Below, one piece after another: positions 43,257 to 55,245 of a stretch of DNA of 64,000 bases. The notes beneath the pieces were generated by a model. That model ran no database searches. It had not been told where the DNA came from and worked only from the letters and a program-made list of their open reading frames with translations. Numbering within the stretch: the stretch's first letter is position 1; each line of letters begins with the position of its first letter. A program made the position numbers and the translations under genes. This DNA comes from Guadua angustifolia (Eukaryota > Streptophyta > Magnoliopsida > Poales > Poaceae): contig CM070514.1 of NCBI GenBank assembly GCA_036346375.1, forward strand, positions 15,590,463 through 15,654,462, given 5' to 3'.

Positions 43257-44697
43257 GGAGTGAAATCATGTTCGAAATGGATCTGTAAACCCTAGGCGTG
43301 TTTCACTTCAGTCCAAGCTTTTGTCCAAATCCAATTGTTCGGGACCCATTTTGGTCCAAATTAACAGCGAAGTGAAATCAACCGAAATAAGCTCCAACAT
43401 GACTGACCACACCTAGGAGGACCATACGTGCATTTTTAGCGCATTTCATTCCGGTGCAATCTTTCATCAAAATCCACCCGTTCGGGACCCATTTTGATCA
43501 AAATTAACACTAGAGTGAATCCGACAATACCAAGGAGGACCAACTGGTGATCGAAATCGACAGAAACAAGCTCCAACATGACTGACAAGCACATACGAGG
43601 CCAATCCAAGGCATTTTCAGTACACTTCGCTCCGGTCTAAGCTTTCACCCGAATCCAGCAGTTTGGGACTCAGTTTGGTCCAAATTAACAACGGAGTGAA
43701 ATCGAATGAAAGAAGCTCCAACATGACCAATATCACTAAGGAGGACCAACCGTTGAGCGAAATCGACCGAAACAAGCTCCCACGTGACTGACAACAACTA
43801 GGAGAACCATCCGGTGCATTTTTGTTGCGTTCAGCTCCAGTGCAAACATTCGTCAAAATCCACCCGTTAGGGACATGTTTTGGCCAAAATTAAAACACAG
43901 CGAAATCAGCTGAAACGAGCTCCAAAGTTATCAAACACACCTTGGAGTACCCTTCGATGCATTTTTAGTGTGTTTCGATGCATTGCAAACTTTCAACAAA
44001 ACTGTTCGAAACACATTTTTCTCGAAATTAACACATGTGAGAAATTAGCTAAAACAAGCACTAACACGTAGGAGGACCATCTGGTGCGTTTCCAATGTGT
44101 TTGACTCCATACAAGCTTTCGTCAAAATCCACCCGTTCGGGACCCATTTTGGTCTAAATTAACACCAGAGCAAAATTGACCGAAACAAGCTCCAACATGA
44201 CTGACAACACCTAGGAGGTCCATAATATTCATTTCAGCGCGTTTCTCTTCGGTCCAATCTTTCGAGACATGTTTTGCTTTTTAATTAACACCGGAGCAAA
44301 ATTGACCAAAACAAGCTCCAACATGACTGACAATACCAAGGTGAACCATCCGGTACATTTTTGGCTCATTTCGTTTCAGTGTAAGCTTTCGCCAAAATCC
44401 GCCCATTAGGGATCCGCTTTGGTCCAAATTGACACCAGTGCGAAATCGGCAAAACATGATCCAACGTGACCTACAGCACCGTGCAAAATTCTGTGAATTT
44501 TCGGCATGTTTAGCTTTGGTACAAACTTTTGTCAAAATCCACCCGTTGGGACATGTTTTGCTTGAAATTAGCAACAGAGCGAAATCGACCGAAACAAGCT
44601 CCAACATGACTAACAACACCTAGGAAGACCATCCGGTGTGTTTTTTATGCTTTTCACTTCGGTCCAATCTTTTGTTCAAATCCACCTATTCGGGACC
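43257..44697 (+). repeat. satellite block 2
   Basis: About 10 monomers of the same family and orientation as block 1, with deletions in several (for example near 43530 and 44060). It resumes just after the hAT-2 right end. Confidence 0.88.
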
Positions 44698-45069
44698 TGT
44701 ATAAACACCCCATGTACTCCTCTCCATTGTAAGTAGTGAAAAAAGTAAAAAATGTTATGTGCAATTTTTAGAATCAGCCACCATGGTGTCTTCTCCACCA
44801 TGGGATAGCTATATGGAGGGATCCTTATCCGTCCCAGTCTTTCATGACTCCCAGTGTAGTTGGGCGAATGACTTGATTCATGTTGCTGTTTTGAGACAGT
44901 GATTGGTTTCAAGTACATTCGTCATGTTGCACTGTTATCTTGGCTGCTTACAGCTAGTTATCCGAGAGCATTGCTAGTTGGAATCGGTGTTCATCATCGT
45001 CTCCTTCAGGTGGCACTAGTTTTCCTCTTTCTTGCTCTCACGTCATGAAGATTGGGCACTCTCCCTGGT
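44698..45069. other. unassigned spacer
   Basis: About 370 bp between satellite and CRM sequence. It contains a near-palindrome around the CCACCATGGTGTCTTCTCC region, with CCACCATGGG 20 bp on. No gene or known element is recognised. Confidence 0.4.
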
Positions 45070-46082
45070 ATCACAAATATTTTGCAGTGAAGTTGTGAAA
45101 TCATGGTATATCTCCTAGACAAAGCTTCGGCAATTACATTCTCCTTTCCTTTCTTGTGTTTGATGACATAAGAAAAGACTCAAGAAATTCAACCTATTTA
45201 GCAAGTCTATGGTTTAGTTTACTTTGACCTCTAATATCCATTAAATATTTATGATCAAAATGGATAACAAATTATTTCAGACAAAGATAATGTTGGCAGG
45301 TTTCTAAAGTTCTAACTAGAGTATATAATTCCTTATCATTAGTAGGATAGTTCGAACTAGGACCACCCAATTTCACACTAAAATATGCCACAGGTTCACC
45401 TTGTGATAACATGCTACCTAAACCAATTCCACTATCATCGCATTCTATTTCAAAAGTCTTACTAAAATCAGGAAGTTGGAGTAGGCGGTCTCCTATGCGG
45501 CACTCCAAATAAATTGCACAACCATCTTGGTAAGCTCATTTGATGGCACGGCGATAGTACTGAAATCCTTCACGAAATGAAGGTGGAATCTAGCAAGTCC
45601 TAAAAAACTCCACACCTGTGTGACCGTTGTAGGGGGCGGTCAACTCTGTATCACCTCAATTTTAGCTTGACCAACCTGAATGCCCTGTGGAGTAACAACA
45701 TAGCCGTCGAACGATAATTCATTGGTGCAAAATGTGCAGTTCTTAAGGTTACCAAATAAACGTGCATCACATAACGCATATAAAACAGCACATAAATGGT
45801 CTAAATGGTCTTTCAAACATTTGCTATAAATCAATATATCAGCAAAGTATACCACCAAAAAGCGTCCAAGGAAAGCACATAAAACTTCGTTCATCAATCT
45901 CATGAAAGTGCTAGCAGCATTAGTCAAACCAAAAAGCATGAACCAACCTCTCATACAACCCAAACATAGTTTTAAAAGGTGTTTTCCATTCATCTCCAAA
46001 TTCATACAAGAGTGGTAACTATCAATTTTAGTGGAGAAGATGTTGACGATTCGACGACAACCATACAGACGTTGCGCCATAG
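45070..46082 (-). pseudogene. CRM RT and RNase H fragment
   Basis: On the minus strand, 46082-45640 has RT with GLTNAASTFMRLMNEV, VVYFADILIY (active-site box with Ala for the first Asp, so inactive), LFGNLKNCTFC and VTPQGIQV. 45508-45272 has RNase H with FEIECDDSGIGLGSML, EPVAYFSVKLGG and NDKELYTLV. Below it come decayed HFDHKYLMDIRG and the end of RNase H (45270-45070). The fragment abuts the U5 end of LTR-F at 46083, so it belongs to a different copy. Confidence 0.8.
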
Positions 46083-46794
46083 TGATCAATACGCCAACTA
46101 TAGGGTGCTACTGATCACGGTGGGCTACGATTAACCTGACCACGGGACCTTTGTTCCTGCAAGAAACCGAAGAATAAGCAACAACGTGGTCAAAGCAATT
46201 TGAAATTGTGAATAGGAATCTGATGGCACAATCACAAGTTCTGCTCAATAAGTTGGGGTTTCATCGATGATAAAACAGGTGGTTTAACCAACACGCGTGT
46301 TTACACTATAAAGTAGCTAAGAGCTGAAATTCAATCTAAACAAAACCCAAGTATTTTGGCTGCTCCTGGTCTCAATTTATGGGGCATGCAGTGCCCCGTA
46401 AACTCTACACAACAAACTAGAAACAAAATCCGACTCTAACTCTCTATGTTAGAGCGTTAGTTTGTTTAGATGACTTCGAGTCACTCATGAGGAACTATTA
46501 GTGAGGCTGGATCAGTTGGAAAGGTAACGTGGTAAGCTTTCCATGTAGTGGCTAAACACTTCCATAGGACTCAGCATGAGAGAAATATGTTCCTTTTGTT
46601 GTGCGGTGGTCTCTTGATCTGAAACGAATTTGAAAGGCCGAATTGGAGTACGACTTGTTTTGGATGTCCATCCTCTTATGGTCTGACTTGACAAATCTTC
46701 TCCCATATTTCTTAGTAGCAAAACACAACTAGAATTATAAAGTAGCATCCCATCCTCATAATTATGTGTATCTATAGGAGTGATGTCCTTATCA
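46083..46794 (-). repeat. CRM-F 3' LTR (712 bp)
   Basis: Minus strand: starts TGATAAGGACATC (46794) and ends TTGGCGTATTGATCA (46083). Same short-LTR subfamily as LTR-B (shared CGATCAACCTGACCACG-like segment near the U5 end). Confidence 0.75.
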
Positions 46795-47718
46795 TCCTCC
46801 CCTACTTGAATTGAAGTCATCCTCAACGGTGGCTGATCTTCTCTAAAATATGGCTTTATAGTTCAAAGGTTAAATGTGGGGCTTATCCCAAAAGCCGTAG
46901 GCAACTCAAGGTTATATGCATTATCATTAATTTTCTTAATAACTTTAAAAGGACCATAAGCTCGAGGCATCAATTTACACAAGATCACCAAGTTCAAAAG
47001 TAACACGTTTCCTTCCCTAATCACCAACAAGTTTATATTTAGCATTCATATGCTCTATATTCTCCTTAGTTCTCTCATGTATTTTTAATATCAATTCGGC
47101 ATGTTGTTTAGCATCATAATTTACCTTCTCCAAAAAAGGAATAGGTAATAAGTCAATTGGAGCACAAGGTACGAAACCATAAACAATCTGAAAATGACAC
47201 ATCTTTGTTGTGGAATGCAGCGAACGATTATAAGAAAACTCAATGTGAGGCAAACATTCTTCCCTCATTTTCAAGTTCTTTTTCAACATCTCTAAGCAAA
47301 CTAGATAAATTCTATTAACAACTTCAATTTTCCATCAATTTGGAGATGACAAGTAGTAGAAAATAAATGCTTAGTACCCAATTTTGCCCATAAGGTTCTC
47401 CAAAAGTGGATATGTAAATTAGTTTCACAATTTGAGACAATAGTGTTTGGCAAACCATGCAAGCGAACAATTTCACGAAAGAACAAATAACAACATGTGG
47501 AGCATCATCGCTTTTATGACAAGGCATAAAGTGTGCCATCTTCAAAAATCTATCTACAACAACAAAATGCTATCTTCTCAAAGTATGCTAGGAACAGGAA
47601 CAGGAACATATAAACCCTGACAATAAAGTGGCAACATAGCTTTTTGACAAGTAGTGCGGCTAGCAATGTAACACTCAATGCCTCATCTTATCTTTGGCCA
47701 AAAGAAATGATCAGCAAG
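46512..47718 (-). pseudogene. integrase and pol tail (CRM-F), frameshifted
   Basis: Pieces on the minus strand: LADHFFWPKI (47715), a degraded Cys pair, KMAHFMPCHKSDDAP, FREIVRLHGLPNTIVSN with HFWRTLWAKLG, then EECLPHIEFSYNRSL, FQIVYGFVP, YGPFKVIKKINDNAYNLELP. A last open frame (46826-46512) starts SIQVGEDDKDITPIDT and goes on for about 90 codons into the LTR, including VLLLRNMGED. This again shows pol coding into the LTR. The second Asp is read as Asn (VSN) and several frames are needed. Confidence 0.75.
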
Positions 47719-50700
47719 TGTAACACCCCGAACACACACTTGGGCCCAAAATGCTACCCAAGATTCTTCCATACAAATTTTAACCTCTGAATTCTTTAAA
47801 CAGGCTTGGTATCTAAACAACCTAAAACAAAAATTTTGGCATGACCTCTCTAGAAAAAGAGGTCATCCACTCAGTAGACAAACGAGATAACAATCCTCAT
47901 ACTAACATCATAACAAAGACCAACAATGATACAACTCTACTAACGATCGTAAATCATCCACCAAGAGATACTCCCAAGGAAAAAGTAGAAGCAATAATAA
48001 CAAATCGAATTTGGCTTGACACGCGACAAGAATATACATCACAAAACTTAAACCATTACGAAATCACAACTTCATAATAATTTAAATCTAGCTATCAATG
48101 AATTAAATCACAAAGAAACTTGATCCAACTATTAATCAGGGGCCATGGAGTGAGTGTGAAGTGCAGCTAAGCCCTGTCCCCGAAGTCGACCTCCGTGCAC
48201 CTAAAACAACAAACAACAAGCGTGAGTTTTTAAACTCAGCAAGTACAACAAAAATAGTAGCAATTCCAAATAACATATGTAAAGTAAGAGCTTGATAATA
48301 CGATCATTTAGTACAAACAAAACAACACTCGGACAATGACACCGATACACCCATTTAAAGCAATAACTTGACAATACCATTATTTACCACAATGAAGGTA
48401 TTAACCTGATAATAAAACCATTTAACACCAACGATACTTTACTTAACAATAATCCTTAACTTAATTCACACCAGCACATAAGTGAGGATGACATAGCCAT
48501 ATAACACTTTCATCTCAATTCTCCACTCTAATTGAGTCCACGACTCAACTTTTCCTTACTTTATCCATAAATCCACATTGATCATACTATGCAATGCGAT
48601 ATGCTTTCATGCTCAAAATGCACCTTTTCATCATTTATACCGGTATACTCATGCGCACACCCGTCGGTGTCGCACTCTCTCATTCCCTTCTATCCCAGTG
48701 GAGGGGCCTACTCTTAATGACTCGCTCCCATTCATCTCAATGGATGGGACTACGAGGTAGGACTTCTTAGGAGCTCACCAGATTAGTCATATGTCCCTAT
48801 ATGACTTTCTCACCGACTTGGCTCGATCTCATGCATGCCATAAATGCAAAGTATGCACAACATTTCTCAATTAATCATTGCAACCAACATACTCAACTCA
48901 ATTAGTGGAATCAATTCACTCACTTTAAAGGAGGTGTCCTAAATACTCCATGTATCTATGCCAGGAGCAATTTCCCCGAAGGGACATAGTCAAGTACAAT
49001 ACTCGTAAACTAACAACAAGTAATCCACTTACCCCATTCATTCAACTCATTGCAATATTATCTACCTTACGATATACTTACCGGGATTATGTCTTACCAA
49101 GAGATCACTCTTAGAAGAATCCATTCATGTCCTCTTAATAATGAACAACAACATTTACTAATACTTGCAACAATCAAGTAGAATTAGCATTTAACACACT
49201 ACCATGGAACACCTCATTTCCACACATACACTGTACTTGCCTTTTACCGGAAGGAGTGGAGTGGCGCGAGGCTGAGGCCATTCACGAAGCTACTCCACCT
49301 AAAACAAACATCGCAAAGAGCTTCAATAACATTCCCTCTCAACAATGCTCTAAGCCCCAAACTACAACCTTAAAAGCCCCAATTTAAGGTTGACTCAATA
49401 CAAATAAAATTTACACAAATGTGCCAACAATAAACTCATTAGCTTTGAATTAAAAAAACTGTTAGATATTACTTGAATCAATACACTCAATTCAACCTGA
49501 AAAAAATCACTTTGTCCCAAATTTGTACAACAGGCACTAAAATCATCATATCTTTTAAATGGTTCATCCAAAAATTACATTCTTTATCTCTAATTAAACA
49601 TAAGACACCCATGCTCAATTTTATCAACATCTGTCCCCTCAGGAATTGAATTTAAAGTCCTCAAAACCTAATCCAAATATGATTCCAAACTTTGTCCATT
49701 TCTGAATTTTCTTTGGAAAAACATGTTTCTGGGCAATGGGTTCAACAAGACATAAAAATTGATAGACAGATCCAAATCAATTAAATAAAGACATTTTCAA
49801 CATCTACACAACATTTGCCAACTTTTTCTAGACAAAGAAAAAGTCCAATTCTGCTTCTAACTAAACTCAATCAACAGATTAAAACAATATCTACTATTGT
49901 AAACAAGTTTAGGACAACATGCACAGAAATGAACATATCTCCTAAATGGCTAAACCAAAAATTGTGTTCTTATACTCTAAATGACCACAAAAGGATAATA
50001 TACATTTATCATATAGCCATTCATTTAGGAGATACATTTAAAGTCCTGAAATAGCACTCTGAATCTCAGACTAACATCTGAACCTTCCGCAGCTTCAGAT
50101 TTTAGAATATCATACTTCAAAATAGCATAACTATTGACTCTTGAATCCAAATCAAGCAAACAATGATATTTTCGTAATCTATAGAAAATTTTCTAACTTT
50201 CTCTAGGCAATAAAAAGTTCTAATTCGACTTGCATCTAACATTAACAGCAGTTCAACATTTCAGCTACCAACACAAGCATAATTAGGACAGCTATCACTA
50301 AAATGACCATATCTTTTGATTGGCTAAACGAAATTTAGTGTTCTTAGTTTCAGATCAAAGGGGAATCGACGAGCTACAACTTCCTCTACAGCCAAATATT
50401 CAGGAAATGCTTTTAACTAGCACGAAACACAGCTCTAATGAATAGGTAAAACTCAACCCGAAAACAGAAATTGCACAACTCTAGGGTTTCACTCCAAATC
50501 TGCCCCAAACTCAACCAAAACTGTAGGGAAAATACTCTAGCATGAACCCTAGCTCATGCCTCCACCTCAAATCGCTAATACTAGGAATTGACCTTAACTC
50601 CAAAAGCCAAAAACATCAAGTAACACTCCCATAGCAACCCTCCAAGCCCAGCCACCCAATCAAAACCCAAACCCTAGAGGCCTCACCTCAGCCCAAGGGC

Positions 50701-50914
50701 TTCAACCGCGAGGAGGATGAGGAGTGGCTGCTGTCCAGGGAGGAGGAGGAGGCGCCAAGGGAGAGCTCCATTGGGGAGGAGCCTTGGAGGGAGAAGGTGC
50801 CATGGGGAGAGGAGAATACGGCTGGGTTAAGAGGATGCAATGCAATGCACTTGGTTGTTGTTGTGCTCTACTAGCTTATATGGGTGTAGGATAAAGTAGT
50901 GAGCAATTATTACA
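47719..50914 (-). repeat. solo LTR (3.2 kb) in CRM-F integrase
   Basis: The ends are TGTAACACCCC (left) and AATTATTACA (right), with near-identical 5-bp flanks GCAAG and TCAAG. Removing it restores the integrase reading KKKDDKLADHFFWPK, which defines the insertion precisely. A TATA-like CCCATATAAGC on the minus strand (about 50876) followed by a pyrimidine-rich leader suggests minus orientation. No protein domain occurs in 3.2 kb. The length and TGTAAC end resemble Tekay LTRs, but it is not the same family as Tekay-1/2. Confidence 0.75.
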
Positions 50915-51270
50915 TCAAGTTTGTCATCCTTTTTCTTCGAATGAAAGTGACCCATCAGTGCGCCTCCTATCACTTCCTGTAACAACAACGAACAGAGTTA
51001 GCTAGAATGCCTAGCTTGTTAGCTCGAAACACAAACCCATCTTTAATAATGAATTTGTTCCATGTTCTTCCATCTTTACAATTCAGTAATACATCTTTAA
51101 AATCAGAATCATCGCATATTGCATTTTAATAATCTCTAATCCAAATATTTTGAAGTAAAGTTGTGAAAGCATGGTATATCTCCTAGATAAAGCATCAACA
51201 ATTACATTCTCCTTTCCTTTCTTGTATTTGATGACATAAGGAAAACACACAAATAATTCAACCCATTGCG
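50915..51270 (-). pseudogene. RNase H end, linker and first half of integrase zinc module (CRM-F)
   Basis: Minus strand: FPYVIKYKKGKENVIVDALSRR marks the end of RNase H, then the linker (FGLEIIK), and GALMGHFHSKKKDDKL, which joins across the solo LTR to LADHFFWP. A stop-rich stretch at 50985-51080. Satellite DNA begins at 51270 within the RNase H sequence. Confidence 0.8.
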
Positions 51271-51576
51271 TTTTGCTTCGGTACAAGCTTTTCTCAAAAT
51301 CCACCAGTTCAGGACCCGTTTTGGTCCAAATTAACATCGAATCGAAATAGGCCAAAAAAAGCTCCACGTGACCAATAACACCTACGAGGACCATCCGATG
51401 CATTTTCATTGCGTTTCGCTCAGGTGCAAGCATTGGTCACAATCCACCTGTTCGGGCCTTGTTTTGCTCAAAACTAACACCAGATGGAAATCGACCGAAA
51501 TAATCTCTAACGTGACCTAGTCGACAATGCCTAGGAGGACCAACTGGTGCTTGTCGGACCGTTTCGCTCCTATGGA
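51271..51576 (+). repeat. satellite block 3
   Basis: About two monomers, ending CGCTCCTATGGA at 51576. It is in phase with block 4 at 58595: joining the two gives a normal monomer like that at 60700-60735. Confidence 0.88.
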
Positions 51577-52104
51577 CCAAACGCTATTTCCTAACGGATA
51601 GTTATAAAGGTAGCTTTCATGTTTACTATGAAACATGCGAGGAGAAGTGAGCGATCAAGATGGAATTTGCCACTCGATTATGCGAGATATATGTCTAGGC
51701 CACTCGTGTGATATGATTAAGGAAGTGCATGGCCATACCGTGATTGAGAAGTCAATCACAACTTATTAATATATCACGGATCACGAGAGATGGATTGAAC
51801 TATCAAGGATGACATACTTCTCGCCTTGAGTTCGATCTTCATATAGTTTGGCAAAGGATTATTACATGAGTACTTTTGAAAGGTTCCATCGATTTGATCA
51901 TATGCATTTGGGAGTTGGCATGCTCTGCAAGAACGCTACCAACTATTGGATTGGAAAAAGGGTTTTTGAATCTATGTCCAAATGTACATGAACCTCTGGT
52001 CACACACTTAACGGTGGGGCGCATTAATTCGGATTGGATCCGTAAATTAATGGACCTCGTGGGCTTACGCGTTGATGGGCCTGGCTTGGGGTTTCGTCGG
52101 CGTG

Positions 52105-52112
52105 GCTATATA
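52105..52112 (+). promoter_or_regulatory. TATA box of copia LTR
   Basis: GGCTATATAAGGAG upstream of the CG-rich leader; a well-formed TATA box. Confidence 0.65.
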
Positions 52113-52271
52113 AGGAGAGGGAAGGGTGGGCGTGCATGTTGTTGTTCACGTCGAACCTAGCCTCCACCTCTCATTGCCCTTGCCGGCGACACGGTGCTTT
52201 GCGCACGCGCGCAGCGTTCCATCCGGGGCGTGTGGGCTGCGTGGTAGCTGCTGCTCTTTGCGGCGTGGCGA

Positions 52272-52400
52272 GACGATCGCGGCGGGGCGATCGCGTGAGG
52301 GCGATCCGCGGCGGGGCGATCCGCGTGAGGGCGATCTGCGTGAGGGCGATCCACGGCGAGGGCGATCGCGTGAGGGCGATCCACGGCGAGAACGATCCAC
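52272..52400 (+). repeat. GGGCGATCCGCGTGA minisatellite in copia LTR
   Basis: About eight units of 15-18 bp, built on GGGCGATC followed by CGCGTGA or CGCGGCG variants. In reverse translation it gives a false Arg/Ser-rich peptide. Confidence 0.85.
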
Positions 52401-52539
52401 TACACCAATGCGCGAAGGATTCCGCAACTGCGCGTCTAGTGGTAATACAATCTGTGATCCCTTTCTTGCGAGTAGCTTTTCTGGATATGCGGTAGAAATT
52501 TTAATTTGTGCTAGTGTAGCATACCGCGTTCCCCAACAG

Positions 52540-52551
52540 TGGTATCAGAGC
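52540..52551 (+). promoter_or_regulatory. primer binding site of copia element
   Basis: TGGTATCAGAGC one base after the LTR end CCAACA; complementary to initiator tRNA-Met. Confidence 0.92.
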
Positions 52552-52696
52552 CATCTCGTGTAGATTTGTGATCTGGATGTTACATATGTGATATGTGGGG
52601 ATAGTAGATTAGATCTATTACATGTTCTGCCGGTTCATGTGATGAATTGGTGGAGGCAGCTATCGATGAGATCGATCGGTTTAGCGTTTGTGGGAA

Positions 52697-52960
52697 GTGC
52701 AATCGATTCAATCTTGATTTGGGTGAGTCCGTTCATGATGCAGCGTTGCCCTTACGGTCGGGTTACGCCATCGGGGTTTACGCATCGCGACCATATGGGA
52801 CCAAGCCAATCAGATTGAATCGAGAGGAAGTGCAATCGATTCAAGCTTGATTTGGGTGAGTCCGTTCATGGTACGACGTTGCCCTTACCGGTCGGGTTAC
52901 CGCCATCAGGGTCTACGCATCGCGACCATATGGGACCAAGCCAATCAGATTGAATCAGAT
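52697..52960 (+). repeat. 133-bp tandem duplication in copia leader
   Basis: GTGCAATCGATTCAATCTTG (52697) recurs at 52830 as GTGCAATCGATTCAAGCTTG, and the copies stay alike through the GACCATATGGGACCAAGCC stretch to CAGATTGAATC. Confidence 0.88.
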
Positions 52961-54183
52961 TAGGTCAATTTGATTGATCCATGGAAATTTTGAGGACGTT
53001 TTCCTTTGGCAGAAGACATGCCTCCAAAAAAATTTCCAAGGGCGCTGCCCTTATGCCCGCCTTGGCTGCCTGGACCCGCCGGTAGCTGCCTGGAACCCCT
53101 TGGCGTTGCCCTGGAACCCGGCAAGTAGAATCGCTTTGTTTAACTCTTTTTGCAGGATGTTATATGTGAAATAGTATGGCCTATGTGTATGTGATGCATG
53201 TAACGTTTACATGGCCTGCGTGCCGTGTCAAGCCATAAGGCTATTTCATTATCAAATTTGTATAACGGCCTGCGTGTCGACTTGTGATGTTTGAAACCTT
53301 CATGTAAATTTCATTATCTAAGTTGTAAGGAGTTGCATCTACTATGATGAAGATGATGGCAATCAAGCATGATGGCTAGGTGAACAATCAAGCAAGATGG
53401 CCAAGTGAACCAACAAGCATGATGATGAAGATCCTAATGCTAAAGGCCATACTATTTCACGACTTAATCTTGATTTTACGTGGATGTGTGGTTAATCCTT
53501 GCTATTTTCTTTATGCTCATTGCATGTGATGCCATGTTCATAGTAGATATTGTTCATCCCCATAGTTAAACAAATTTTAAATCAAATATGTCCACCCTAT
53601 TGTTGCACCTATCAAGAATTTAGATCATTATTGATATGACTGCCAAAGTAGTATATCAATGACTATCTTAATAGATGATAGGGATGTGTTGGACACATCA
53701 CGCATAACAATGGTAGATTTAATCAAGCTATCAAAAGCGGTTTTGGGATTGAGGACATAAGTGGTTGAGTTTTGATTTGATAATGAAGGAACAAATACAA
53801 GACAATTGGTGTCTAGGAAAACACACATGAGGCTAGGTTTCTTAATTGGCACCGAAATCGGAAGTGCTCCTTCCTCATGTGAGCCCTAGGGCAAGTTGAC
53901 CTGGCCATGAGTCGAGTTGACGCTGAGTCATTCATTACTTGTTTTCATGCTCAACCAACAAGAGTTACATAAGATGTAATTAGCAAAGATGTTGCTTACC
54001 TATGTCATTAAATCTCTAGCAGTGATGCCAAAGCTCACTAGTGTTTGATGAATATGGATCTTGAATACTCACTATGTGTCCATAAAGAGGGCACATGATA
54101 GGAGTATCTTTTATTAAAATGTTTAATGAAAGTTTTACATAAACATAGTGCTTAGAAACTTTGCATGTTTTTGTTGTAGTTCA
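52961..54183 (+). other. copia leader
   Basis: About 1.2 kb before gag. It has short repeated words (AAGCATGATGG/AAGCAAGATGG at 53363-53425) but no convincing gene. A minus-strand frame at 53628-53852 is not supported by any domain. Confidence 0.55.
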
Positions 54184-54970
54184 ATGGCACTGCTACTCCT
54201 TGGTTGGACTGGTTTTGCTTTGAGATCGGTTTTGGAAAAGGAAAAACTTAATGGGATAAATTTTGTGGATTGGTATCGCAACTTTGAGAATTGTTCTCAA
54301 GCATGAAAAGAAAGACTATGTTCTAGAGAATCCAATTCTGATGAACCGTGAGAAAATGCTTCTCATAATGAAAAAAGTGAGTATGAAAAACATGTTAATG
54401 CCTCTGAGAGGTCAGTGTCTCATGCTTGTCACCATGGACTCGAGCTTCAAAAGCAATATGAGGACCAAGATGCTTACAATATGATTGTGGGCTTAAAGGA
54501 CATGTTTGGGAACCAAGCAAGAGTGAGAGATATGGTATCTCCAAGCTTTTGTTTGCTTGCAAATTTGGTGAAGGTAGTCGGTCACCCTCATGTAATCAAA
54601 ATGATTGGTTACATTGGGAGATTGGAAAGCTCGATTTTCCCTTAGCCTTGGTTTGGCTACGGATGTGATTCTCGATCTCGCCTCGAGTTTTGAGCCGTTC
54701 ATTATGAATTTTCATATGAATAGCATGGAGAAAAGCCTGACCGAACTACATGGGATGCTCAAGTCTCACGAGGAAAGCATAAAGAAAAACCTAATCATGT
54801 GATGATGGTTCAGAAAACCCTTGCCTTCAAGAAGAAGGCTAAGGTGGAAACAAAGGAAAGGGCAAGGGCAAGGGCAAGGTTGAGATCATGAGTCTCAAAT
54901 CTAAGCTTGAGAAGCTTACGATTGGCCCTAAACACGATGCTCAAGGCTTCTATTGCAAGAAGTTAGGACA
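54184..54970 (+). pseudogene. Gag of copia element
   Basis: The ATG at 54184 begins the Gag. After a frameshift the typical KLNGINFVDWYRNF segment (54245 on) is readable, then a frame with GLELQKQYEDQDAYNMIVGL, DMFGNQARVRDM and, in another frame, EKSLTELHGMLKSHEESIK. A Lys/Arg/Gly-rich part (54840-54880, AAGGGCAAGG repeats) precedes a decayed CCHC knuckle region. Multiple stops and shifts; the protein would form the particle. Confidence 0.75.
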
Positions 54971-55245
54971 TTGGAAGCGAAGCGTGCGAAGTACAGCGCA
55001 GATAAGAAGAATGGGAGTGTGACTTCCACTTCAGGTATTCATGTTGTAGAAATTAATCTGGCTACTTCTAATCTTGCCTCTTGGGTATATGATACCGGAT
55101 CGGTTGCTCACATTTGCAATTCGATGCAGGGGCTGATAAAGAGTAGAGACTTGGCAAAAGGAGAAGTGGATCTTGGCGTGGGGAATAAAGCAAGAGTTGC
55201 TTTGTTGCCATTGGCACCTACCCATTGCATTTGCCTTCTGGATTA
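54971..55245 (+). pseudogene. aspartic protease start (copia)
   Basis: The frame at 54953-55246 contains LASWVYDTGSVAHICNSMQG, with the catalytic DTG at 55091-55099. A frameshift around 55210-55225 passes into the next frame, which carries the rest of the protease (LILELNNCYFVPSLSRNIIS) merged with integrase. Confidence 0.8.

Larger units (their letters stand above)
46083..51270 (-). mobile_element. CRM-type retrotransposon CRM-F, 3' part
   Basis: Minus strand: end of RNase H and linker (51270-50920), integrase zinc module split by a 3.2-kb solo LTR (47719-50914), integrase (47718 to about 46863), pol tail and 3' LTR (46794-46083). It is cut at 51270 by satellite block 3. Confidence 0.8.
51577..52538 (+). 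repeat. copia 5' LTR, 3' portion only
   Basis: Begins CCAAACGCTATTTCCTAACGG and ends TTCCCCAACA beside the primer site. Includes a TATA box (GCTATATAAGGAGAGG, about 52105) and a GC-rich minisatellite. The first 440 or so bases of the LTR are missing here but present at 58113-58555. Confidence 0.85.

Noticed and set aside
36874..43260. 8-bp target duplication of hAT-2 (CTCCCGAG against CGGGGGAG)
   Set aside because: Only about half of the bases match and the right end is not sharply defined, so I do not claim it.
52146..52495. Arg/Ser-rich and Arg/Gly-rich peptides on both strands
   Set aside because: They are translations of the GGGCGATC minisatellite in the copia LTR, not a gene.
53628..53852. 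Minus-strand frame in the copia leader
   Set aside because: No recognised domain, antisense to the element, and short; likely chance.
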